From the NCBI GenBank assembly GCA_035270785.1, contig DATESN010000053.1, positions 1 to 6,070 on the forward strand: a stretch of 6,070 bases of DNA, read 5' to 3'. Both the position numbers and the translations under genes were made by a program. The notes beneath the pieces are model-generated. The model did no database searches, was not told the DNA's origin, and saw only the letters and a list, made by a program, of their open reading frames with translations. The DNA comes from DATESN01 sp035270785. Its GTDB lineage: Bacteria; Bacillota; Clostridia; Lachnospirales; Lachnospiraceae. Within the stretch, counting starts at the first letter, position 1; each line of letters opens with the position of its first letter. Below, piece by piece: positions 1-5,738 of this stretch.

Positions 1-789
1 TAAATATGGTTTGATATCTTCTTGCATTCCTTGAAATTTAATAATATCTTCCCCTTCAAGAACTTCTAATCTTTTCTTATAAGAATCTGGTTTGTGATCA
101 TCATCTTCACAAAATCCTAAAATGTGAAAAACCGTATCTGGGTATTTTTCTCTGATTATTTTTGCTGTTTCAATATATTGCTCAATTCCTTTTTCCTTCA
201 TAACTCTGGATATAAAAAGAAATTCTGTAGATCCTGTCGTTGGATACTCTAAATATTGATATCGTTCTAAATTGACACCGGATCCTGGAATAATGGTATG
301 CTTTCCAAGTGCTATTTTTTTCTTATTAAAATATTGTTCATTGGTTTCATTTTGAAAGAATAGATTCGTTACTTTTCTCATAGCAAAACGATACATGGCA
401 ATGGTAAACTTTTGAAGTAATCCTTCTCCTTCCACTGCTGTTCCAAGTCCTGTAATATTTGTAATATAAGGAATCTTCTTAGAAGCACAAAGGATTCCAC
501 CGTAGATATTGGGTTTGATTGTATAAGTTAATACCACATTAGGGCGTACCTTTTTTAGGATGGTACCGTATCGCTTCAAAAGACGTAGTTCTTGAAGTGG
601 ATTGGTTCCTCTTCGATCCATTTTTGTCTCATGATAGATACAACCCATTTCTTCCATCTTGTCCACATTACTTCCATAAGGCAACGCAATATGTACTTCA
701 TAGGGAACCGCTAAAAGGGCCACTAGTAATTCTTTTCTAAAGTTGTATAATCCAACATCATTATTGGCTAACAATATTATTTTTTTCAT
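1..789 (-). CDS. Family 4 glycosyltransferase (PglA/CapM-like), C-terminus beyond the window
   Basis: This is a GT-B fold glycosyltransferase expected to act on the cytoplasmic face and add a sugar from a nucleotide donor to an undecaprenyl-linked acceptor. I translated 263 open codons from the ATG at 789 with no stop, so the gene continues past position 1. Family members run about 360-390 residues, so roughly 100 are missing, including the usual donor-site E-x7-E region. The N-terminal half opens with MKKIILLANND and has TYTIKPNIYGG (residues 88-98) and NITGLGTAVEGEG (111-123), typical of the PglA/CapM branch. The C-terminal half begins after PGSGVNLERY (168-177) and has the ISRVMKEKGI segment (193-202). 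The start overlaps the upstream FemAB-like stop as ATGA (789-786) and has no clear Shine-Dalgarno of its own, suggesting translational coupling. The family call is firm. The donor and linkage are unknown; a PglA-like step onto a bacillosamine-type primer is inferred from context. Confidence 0.93.
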   Translation of the reverse strand, partial: MKKIILLANNDVGLYNFRKELLVALLAVPYEVHIALPYGSNVDKMEEMGCIYHETKMDRRGTNPLQELRLLKRYGTILKKVRPNVVLTYTIKPNIYGGILCASKKIPYITNITGLGTAVEGEGLLQKFTIAMYRFAMRKVTNLFFQNETNEQYFNKKKIALGKHTIIPGSGVNLERYQYLEYPTTGSTEFLFISRVMKEKGIEQYIETAKIIREKYPDTVFHILGFCEDDDHKPDSYKKRLEVLEGEDIIKFQGMQEDIKPYL

Positions 790-1901
790 AAGGTACTATC
801 TCTGTATGCAGGAAAGAATCCTGTTTTTCTATCTACTTTATTTTGTACACAAAGTCTGTCATAAACTTCCAAATTCATAATACCACGACCAACGCTAAAG
901 GTACAATCGTCTTGGCGATTAAATTGCTTTTTAAAATGATATAAATGATCTTGCCTGCTGCCAAGTCCTCCCCCTAAATGAAAAGTTTGATAGCCTAGTT
1001 CACTTCCCCAACACGCGGCTTCATAGAGAATTAAGTTCGTTGGTGCGTAGGAGAGATATTCTTGGACAGATGCTGACAAATGATAGTGAAGGGCACCTTT
1101 GCTATACATAACAATGGACATAGCAATGATTTCGTCCTCTAATTTGGCGTAAAATAGTAATGCATGATTCTTTAGATCCTGGCAGATGCTTTCATAGAAT
1201 TCCTTATTGAAATAATAATATTTACCTGCATTCACTTTATCCATGGTTGCATTATAGATTTCCTCAAACTTCGTAAAAAGATATTCTTCCCTACCCCAGT
1301 AGACTTTTACACCACTTTTCTGGGCTTTACGAATCATATTTCGATTTTTACTTGTCATGTTCTGCCAGATGATATCCGTACTAGTAATATCAAGGCAAAC
1401 GGTATTCCCTAGATCTTCGATTTCGTACAGATTATCTTTGTCTTGCTTCTGATTAGAAAGCCCTACCTCCCTGAGACCATTGGCATTATCTAGCACTGGG
1501 TGAAAACGAACAAATTCTGCTACAATATGTTGTTCCTTACAATATCTGATATATGCTTCTCTTAGATTGATGATTTCTTGTTGAAATAATTCTTCCTCTT
1601 TTGTTGCTCTATTTAATAAAAAACCGCCGTATCCATAAGGCGTTACAAAATCATAAAATGCTAAAAGTTCCTTGTCACCTTCACACTCTGTCTGAAGTAC
1701 CGGAACTTGTCTTTTCATAACAATATTAATCGCTTGTAGGGCAGGGCTTTTATAATACAAAAGCAATGCTTCTCCATCCCCATTATTCGTAAATGCCTGT
1801 ACATACTCTGGAAAATAGTATACATCTGCCTTTGGAAAATGATCTACTATGTTCTTCCATTCCTCTTTTTGAGTACTATCATAAGCGATTATTTTAGCCA
1901 T
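786..1901 (-). CDS. FemAB-like / GNAT-fold acyltransferase of a polysaccharide cluster
   Basis: This 371-residue protein resembles FemA/FemB/FemX peptidyltransferases and the Acetyltransf_6 branch of the GNAT superfamily. Those families move an aminoacyl group from aminoacyl-tRNA, or an acyl group from CoA, onto an amine. Visible family traits are TPYGYGG (87-93), RFHP (132-135), a basic segment SKNRNMIRKAQKSGVKV (184-200), HYHLSAS (272-278), AP-x-NL-x-LYEAACWGSELGY (about 286-304), HLGGGLG (308-314) and FKKQF (323-327). No signal peptide, membrane helix or obvious FemA-type coiled-coil arm is seen, so it is probably cytoplasmic. I chose the ATG at 1901 because AGGAGG lies 11 bases upstream (1918-1913). 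An in-frame ATG at 1925 would add eight residues but has no Shine-Dalgarno and would place that AGGAGG inside the gene. It sits between the phosphoglycosyl transferase and GT4 genes and overlaps the latter by 4 bases. The acceptor could be the 4-amino sugar made here or peptidoglycan; the sequence alone cannot decide. Confidence 0.88.
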   Translation of the reverse strand: MAKIIAYDSTQKEEWKNIVDHFPKADVYYFPEYVQAFTNNGDGEALLLYYKSPALQAINIVMKRQVPVLQTECEGDKELLAFYDFVTPYGYGGFLLNRATKEEELFQQEIINLREAYIRYCKEQHIVAEFVRFHPVLDNANGLREVGLSNQKQDKDNLYEIEDLGNTVCLDITSTDIIWQNMTSKNRNMIRKAQKSGVKVYWGREEYLFTKFEEIYNATMDKVNAGKYYYFNKEFYESICQDLKNHALLFYAKLEDEIIAMSIVMYSKGALHYHLSASVQEYLSYAPTNLILYEAACWGSELGYQTFHLGGGLGSRQDHLYHFKKQFNRQDDCTFSVGRGIMNLEVYDRLCVQNKVDRKTGFFPAYRDSTL

Positions 1902-1912
1902 AAATGTGGAAA

Positions 1913-1918
1913 CCTCCT
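1913..1918 (-). promoter_or_regulatory. Ribosome-binding site deciding the FemAB-like start
   Basis: The minus strand reads AGGAGG here, 11 bases before the ATG at 1901. The spacing is at the long end of normal, but this is the strongest Shine-Dalgarno in the window. It lies downstream of the alternative ATG at 1925, so it supports the shorter protein. Confidence 0.8.
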
Positions 1919-1930
1919 CTTGCATAACAA

Positions 1931-1963
1931 ACTTTTTACTTTTTATCTTTACTTTTTATCTTG
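1931..1963 (-). repeat. 13-bp tandem duplication spanning the phosphoglycosyl transferase stop codon
   Basis: On the plus strand, ACTTTTTATCTTT (1938-1950) is followed directly by ACTTTTTATCTTG (1951-1963), 12 of 13 bases identical. A further partial copy, ACTTTTT, occupies 1931-1937. On the sense strand the units read roughly AAAGATAAAAAGT. The second unit encodes the last residues of the phosphoglycosyl transferase (D-K-K), and the TAA stop (1951-1949) straddles the unit boundary. The rest fills the spacer before the FemAB-like gene. It looks like a slippage-type duplication; no function is evident. Confidence 0.85.
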
Positions 1964-2569
1964 ACTTCTGATCTCTGCTAAATTGCCTTCCACAATATCG
2001 GTATCTACTGCTACGTGGGAGGGTGACAATAACATTTTGAATGTTTTACCAAGTACCATAAGATCTGTTCGAAGGGATAGGGACTCCACATATTCCACAT
2101 CTTTTGCAAGACGGTCATCCCACTGAATATAATTTCTTCCACTTACCTGGGCAAGCCCCGTTAGTCCTGGCCTAACACTATGACGAAGTTGCTCTTTTTT
2201 CGTATAATACGGTAAATAGCTCACTAACAGTGGTCTTGGCCCAATTAAGCTCATTTCTCCCTTTAAGATATTCCACAGCTCTGGAATCTCATCTAGGCTG
2301 GAACTTCTTAAAAAGGCTCCAAATTTTGTTAGCCTTATGGAATCTGGAAGTAAATTACCTGCTTCATCTTTCTCATCTGTCATGGATCTGAATTTGCATA
2401 ACGTAAATATCTTTTCTTGTAGCCCAGGGCGATCCTGATGAAATATAACAGGACTTCCCAGCTTTATTCGAACTAAACATGCTACCACCAGAATAACCGG
2501 ACTTAATATAATAAGTCCGGCAAAAGAAATAATAATATCCAATAATCGTTTCATACACTTTTGATACAT
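1949..2569 (-). CDS. pglC: Undecaprenyl-phosphate phosphoglycosyl transferase (PglC/EpsL-type initiating sugar transferase)
   Basis: This 206-residue enzyme starts glycan assembly by moving a sugar 1-phosphate from a UDP-sugar to undecaprenyl phosphate at the inner membrane face. It has the size of the minimal monotopic family (PglC, EpsL), not the large WbaP/WcaJ forms with extra membrane helices. An N-terminal re-entrant hydrophobic segment (about 9-33) carries the helix-breaking Ser-Pro at 23-24. FHQDRPG (43-49) and KFRSM (59-63) follow, then the catalytic Asp-Glu pair in LDEIPEL (D93, E94), IGPRP (109-113) and RPGLTGLAQVSGRN (133-146). The ATG at 2569 is preceded by GAGG (2579-2576) with 6-base spacing, so I prefer it to the internal Met6. 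It follows the aminotransferase after a 58-base spacer made of tandem repeats, and the FemAB-like start lies 47 bases beyond its stop. A diacetylated or otherwise N-acylated bacillosamine-type substrate is inferred from the neighbours; the family also includes GalNAc- and QuiNAc-using members. Confidence 0.95.
   Translation of the reverse strand: MYQKCMKRLLDIIISFAGLIILSPVILVVACLVRIKLGSPVIFHQDRPGLQEKIFTLCKFRSMTDEKDEAGNLLPDSIRLTKFGAFLRSSSLDEIPELWNILKGEMSLIGPRPLLVSYLPYYTKKEQLRHSVRPGLTGLAQVSGRNYIQWDDRLAKDVEYVESLSLRTDLMVLGKTFKMLLSPSHVAVDTDIVEGNLAEIRSQDKK
2497..2520 (-). other. Perfect 9-bp inverted repeat within the 5' part of the phosphoglycosyl transferase gene
   Basis: CCGGACTTA (2497-2505) and TAAGTCCGG (2512-2520) are exact reverse complements around a 6-base loop (2506-2511). 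The transcript can form the same hairpin about 50 bases into the coding region, over codons 17-25, which encode the re-entrant membrane segment and its Ser-Pro. No U-tract follows on the sense strand, so it is not an intrinsic terminator. It may only reflect codon constraint, or it could slow early elongation. Confidence 0.7.
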
Positions 2570-2574
2570 AGATT

Positions 2575-2626
2575 ACCTCAATTCCTTAGCACTATTCCTT
2601 ATCACAATTCCTTTTCACATATCCTT
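2575..2626 (-). repeat. Four-unit 13-bp tandem repeat array filling the spacer before the phosphoglycosyl transferase gene
   Basis: On the sense (minus) strand four contiguous 13-bp units read AAGGATATGTGAA (2626-2614), AAGGAATTGTGAT (2613-2601), AAGGAATAGTGCT (2600-2588) and AAGGAATTGAGGT (2587-2575). The consensus is close to AAGGAATTGTGAT. The array begins two bases after the aminotransferase stop (TGA 2630-2628) and ends 5 bases before the start codon. Each unit opens with the Shine-Dalgarno-like AAGGA, and the last unit also holds the GAGG used as the actual ribosome-binding site. The copies have diverged, so this is an old expansion or one under selection. There are no spacers between units. 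Confidence 0.9.
2576..2579 (-). promoter_or_regulatory. Ribosome-binding site of the phosphoglycosyl transferase gene
   Basis: GAGG on the minus strand lies 6 bases before the ATG at 2569, inside the last unit of the 13-bp array. It supports Met1 over Met6 as the start. Confidence 0.75.
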
Positions 2627-2627
2627 C

Positions 2628-3761
2628 TCATGATAAAAATAATCCTCTGACAATCTTAATGATATGTTCCATATTTTCTGGAGTATTCTTAATATCACTA
2701 GGTAAGCAAAGACCTCTTGCGAAAATATCTTCACTGACACAATCTTCCTCCAAAAAATGAGGGAAAAAATCATATCCTTCAAAAATTGGCTGCATATGCA
2801 TTGGCTTCCAAATGGGGCGTGATTCCATGTTTTCAGCTTCTAGGGCGTCCATCACCATATTTGGAGTTACCTTACAACCCTCTTTTATAGTTATACAAGT
2901 TAACCAGTTATTAGCGTCTCCATCTGGATTCATGGGATTAAGGGTAATTGCTTCTATATCAGCAAATGCTTCTTGATACGTTTTATAAATCTCATTTTTC
3001 TTTGCTTTATGTTCTTCTAAGTATTGTAATTGGCCTCTTCCGATTCCAGCTACAATATTACTCATTCTATAATTATAACCTACTTCTGAATGTTGATAAT
3101 GTCTGGCAGGATCTCTTGCTTGTGTTGCTAAAAACTTTGCCTTTTGTATTGCGGCTTCACTATTCCCTACCAACATGCCACCGCCTGATGTGGTAATTAT
3201 TTTATTCCCATTAAAGGAATAAATGCCATACTTTCCAAAGGTTCCTGTTTCTTTTCCTTTATAAGTAGCACTTAAGGATTCTGCTGCGTCTTCAATAATT
3301 GGAACATCATATTTTGCACAAATATCCGTAATCTCCTGAATCTTAGCAGGTGTTCCATATAAATGAACTATGATCACTGCCTTTGGTGTAGGATATCTTT
3401 GAAACGCCCTTTCCAAAGCTTCTGGAGACATATTCCAAGTATCTGGCTCGGAGTCTATAAAAACCGGTGTTGCCTTTTCATAGCAGATGGGATTACAGGT
3501 CGCTGAAAATGTAAGAGAAGATACAAAAACAATATCTCCCTGTCCAATTCCAAGCAATTTGATAGCCAGATGAATTGCCGCGGTACCGGAACTTAGTGCA
3601 GCACCATAAGACGCTCCTGTGTATTCGCACATTTCTTTTTCTAAGTTATCTACATTTGGTCCAAGTGGTGCTACCCAGTTTGTATCAAATGCTTCGTTGA
3701 TGTACTCTTTTTCTGGTCCGTGAATGGTTGGGCTAGAAAGATAAATTCTTTTCTTTTCCAT
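2628..3761 (-). CDS. pglE: PLP-dependent UDP-4-keto-sugar aminotransferase (DegT/DnrJ/EryC1/StrS family, PglE/EpsN type)
   Basis: This 377-residue fold-type I enzyme probably transfers an amino group from glutamate to C4 of the 4-keto sugar made by the adjacent dehydratase, giving a UDP-4-amino-4,6-dideoxy-GlcNAc. Visible sites are SSGTAAIHLA for PLP phosphate (57-66), the cofactor aspartate in EDAAE (D158), and the internal-aldimine lysine in SFNGNK (K187) followed by GGG (193-195). GYNYRMSN (228-235), ESRPIWKPMHMQP (313-325) and GLCLPS (350-355) are hallmarks of the PglE/EpsN/LegC group. I chose the ATG at 3761: AGGAG sits 6 bases upstream and MEKKRIYLSSP is a typical family N-terminus. The frame is open for 26 more codons to an ATG at 3839 that directly abuts the dehydratase stop but lacks a Shine-Dalgarno, so a 403-residue form is possible but less likely. 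The pairing with the dehydratase supports the substrate; C4 regiochemistry is by family similarity. Confidence 0.95.
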   Translation of the reverse strand: MEKKRIYLSSPTIHGPEKEYINEAFDTNWVAPLGPNVDNLEKEMCEYTGASYGAALSSGTAAIHLAIKLLGIGQGDIVFVSSLTFSATCNPICYEKATPVFIDSEPDTWNMSPEALERAFQRYPTPKAVIIVHLYGTPAKIQEITDICAKYDVPIIEDAAESLSATYKGKETGTFGKYGIYSFNGNKIITTSGGGMLVGNSEAAIQKAKFLATQARDPARHYQHSEVGYNYRMSNIVAGIGRGQLQYLEEHKAKKNEIYKTYQEAFADIEAITLNPMNPDGDANNWLTCITIKEGCKVTPNMVMDALEAENMESRPIWKPMHMQPIFEGYDFFPHFLEEDCVSEDIFARGLCLPSDIKNTPENMEHIIKIVRGLFLS

Positions 3762-3766
3762 AGTTG

Positions 3767-3782
3767 ACTCCTGTCTTCCTGT
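3767..3782 (-). repeat. 8-bp tandem duplication carrying the aminotransferase ribosome-binding site
   Basis: On the minus strand ACAGGAAG (3782-3775) is followed directly by ACAGGAGT (3774-3767), so the Shine-Dalgarno-like AGGA core appears twice in a row. The downstream copy contains AGGAG (3772-3768), 6 bases from the ATG at 3761, and is the likely functional site. Further upstream in the same spacer is a weaker 12-base near-repeat, AAAATCAGTATC (3834-3823) then AAAATCAATAGA (3822-3811), 9 of 12 identical. Confidence 0.75.
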
Positions 3783-3839
3783 TTTAGGGAACTTATTTCC
3801 TTCCAATATTTCTATTGATTTTGATACTGATTTTAACAT

Positions 3840-5696
3840 TTATTGTTTTGAAACATAGGTTGGAACGATCTCCTTTATCCTATCTCTCACATCATCTTCT
3901 TCTCGAACGGTTGCTTCCTTTAATTCGTGTAGCTGTTGAAAAAATCTCATTTCATCTATTTCAATGGGCTTACCAATATGAATTAACTTGTTCTCCGTAT
4001 CTTTCATACCTTCTTCGTTCATCAATAGTTCTTCGTATAACTTCTCTCCTGGTCGAAGGCCGGTAAATACAATCTTAATATCTTCCTCCACTTTATATCC
4101 TGAAAGGCGAATTAAGTTTTTGGCAAGATCAAGTATCTTCACAGGTTCTCCCATATCTAAAATAAAGATTTCTCCTCCTTTTGCATAGGCACCTGCTTGT
4201 AGCACTAAAGAAACTGCTTCTTGAATGGTCATAAAATAGCGAATGATATCTGGATGAGTAACACCCACAGGTCCACCTGCTTCAATTTGTTTTCGAAATA
4301 AAGGAATTACACTTCCGTTACTTCCTAGTACATTCCCAAAGCGGACCGCCACAAATTCCGTATCATAATGACGATTAAAGGTTTGAACAATCATTTCGCA
4401 GATTCGTTTGGAAGCCCCCATAATATTAGTAGGGTTCACAGCTTTATCTGTAGAAATCATAACAAACTTTTTCACACCGTTCATGGCTGCTGCCTGAGCT
4501 GTCTTAAAGGTTCCAAATACATTATTCTTAATGGCTTCATTAGGACTTGTTTCCATTAACGGAACATGTTTGTGAGCTGCCGCATGATAGACAATATCCG
4601 GTTTATATTCTTCAAAAATTTTATTAATTCGATTGGTGTTACGAACAGATGCAATTAGCACCACAAGATCCATGGTTGGATATTTTAGTAATAACTCTTG
4701 TTGAATCTCATAGGCACTATTTTCATAAATATCTATAATAATTAATTGTTTAGGCTGATGAATGGCGATTTGCCTACAAAGCTCACTGCCAATGGAACCT
4801 CCTCCACCTGTAACAACCACTTTTTTCCCTTGTACGTATTCTAAGATGGAATCGATATCCACTTTAATGGGGTCTCTTCCCAGTAAATCTTCCACATCCA
4901 CATCGCGAATTTTACTAACATCCACTTCCCCATTCACTAGTTGATACATTCCTGGTAACGTACGTAATTTGCAATCTGTTTCCTGGCAAATAGTAATAAG
5001 CTCTTTGATAACCGCTTTTGACGCAGAAGGTAAGGCAATAATAATCTCATCAATGCTATTTAGATGTGCATTTTCAACAATTTTTTCTCTGCCACCCACG
5101 ACTTTAATTCCTTGAATAAACCGTCCCCATTTATTAGGGTCATCATCCACGATACATTTAATACACATGGTACTAAAATAACTGCCTACTATTTCTTTGA
5201 TAATAACATTGCCTGCATCTCCGGCTCCTATAATCATTACCGAAACTCCATTGTTCTTATTATGATTGCGATGTCTTGATTCACGCATAAATCGATAAGC
5301 GAAACGGCTAACCATGGTAAGGGCAATGAGGCTTAAGGCATAGATAAAATAATAACTTCTAGGAACATCATGATTGGTAACAAATAAGATGACACCTTGT
5401 GCCGCCGATGTAATAAAACAAGCCACAATCATATTCTGCATTTCTGTCACACCTGCGTATGCCCAAAGGCTATGATATAAGCGCAGCAAGTAAAAGATTC
5501 CAAGGGTTATTATTAGACCAATGGGCAGTATCCACCACACAGAATCTAAATAATACCCTGGAATATCATTATATCGAAATTCATACCGAAGCATAAGGGG
5601 CATAATGCTAGCAATACACACAGCAATAATGTCGTATATGATAAGGAATGTTCTTCTTGTTATTAACTTTGAGTTAAGAACCATTTTTTGCATCAT
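3840..5696 (-). CDS. pglF: Membrane-bound UDP-GlcNAc 4,6-dehydratase (PglF/EpsC/CapD type)
   Basis: This 618-residue protein matches the large SDR dehydratases that convert UDP-GlcNAc to UDP-2-acetamido-2,6-dideoxy-4-keto-hexose. Four membrane segments lie at about 14-35, 53-72, 86-106 and 114-133. A first Rossmann-like domain follows with GAGDAG (157-162), then the catalytic SDR domain with the NAD motif TGGGGSIGSE (296-305), HAAAHKHVPLME (371-382), ISTDKAVNPTN (414-424) and RFGNVLGSNGSV (452-463). The usual SDR Tyr-x3-Lys is Met426-x3-Lys430, a feature of the large configuration-retaining PglF/WbpM group, whereas small PseB/FlaA1 enzymes have Tyr. Asp417 and Lys418 of the TDK motif are then the likely catalytic residues. 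LRPGEKLYEELL (547-558) closes the sugar-binding part. The ATG at 5696 has AGGA 6 bases upstream (5706-5703); the adjacent ATG at 5693 is an alternative. The TAA stop is immediately followed by an ATG in the aminotransferase frame. Confidence 0.96.
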   Translation of the reverse strand: MMQKMVLNSKLITRRTFLIIYDIIAVCIASIMPLMLRYEFRYNDIPGYYLDSVWWILPIGLIITLGIFYLLRLYHSLWAYAGVTEMQNMIVACFITSAAQGVILFVTNHDVPRSYYFIYALSLIALTMVSRFAYRFMRESRHRNHNKNNGVSVMIIGAGDAGNVIIKEIVGSYFSTMCIKCIVDDDPNKWGRFIQGIKVVGGREKIVENAHLNSIDEIIIALPSASKAVIKELITICQETDCKLRTLPGMYQLVNGEVDVSKIRDVDVEDLLGRDPIKVDIDSILEYVQGKKVVVTGGGGSIGSELCRQIAIHQPKQLIIIDIYENSAYEIQQELLLKYPTMDLVVLIASVRNTNRINKIFEEYKPDIVYHAAAHKHVPLMETSPNEAIKNNVFGTFKTAQAAAMNGVKKFVMISTDKAVNPTNIMGASKRICEMIVQTFNRHYDTEFVAVRFGNVLGSNGSVIPLFRKQIEAGGPVGVTHPDIIRYFMTIQEAVSLVLQAGAYAKGGEIFILDMGEPVKILDLAKNLIRLSGYKVEEDIKIVFTGLRPGEKLYEELLMNEEGMKDTENKLIHIGKPIEIDEMRFFQQLHELKEATVREEDDVRDRIKEIVPTYVSKQ

Positions 5697-5702
5697 TTAT
5701 CG

Positions 5703-5706
5703 TCCT
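5703..5706 (-). promoter_or_regulatory. Ribosome-binding site of the dehydratase gene
   Basis: AGGA on the minus strand lies 6 bases before the ATG at 5696, directly after the last unit of the 11-bp repeat array. Similar GGGAG and GGAAG motifs repeat further upstream but are too far from the start for direct use. Confidence 0.65.
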
Positions 5707-5738
5707 ATTTTCTCCCTGTTTTCTTCCTGTTTTCTTCC
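5706..5738 (-). repeat. Three-unit 11-bp purine-rich tandem repeat between the polymerase/ligase and dehydratase genes
   Basis: On the minus strand two identical units GGAAGAAAACA (5738-5728 and 5727-5717) are followed by a variant GGGAGAAAATA (5716-5706), then the GGA of the ribosome-binding site. The array begins on the last base of the upstream TAG stop (5740-5738) and fills most of the 41-base spacer. Each unit contains a Shine-Dalgarno-like purine run. A 12-base word, AAAACAGGAAGA (5733-5722), also occurs at 3785-3774 in the next spacer of the operon. Confidence 0.88.

Noticed and set aside
1899..1925. ATG at 1925 as start of the FemAB-like gene
   Set aside because: It has no upstream Shine-Dalgarno, and the strong AGGAGG at 1918-1913 serves the next in-frame ATG at 1901.
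2497..2520. Inverted repeat as a transcription terminator
   Set aside because: It lies inside a coding region, and no U-run follows on the sense strand.
2373..2558. Minus-strand open frame of 61 codons inside the phosphoglycosyl transferase gene
   Set aside because: It is out of frame within a strongly conserved enzyme gene, and its translation shows no family features.
2575..2626. 13-bp repeat array as a CRISPR array
   Set aside because: Units are contiguous, short and diverged, with no unique spacers and no cas genes in the window.
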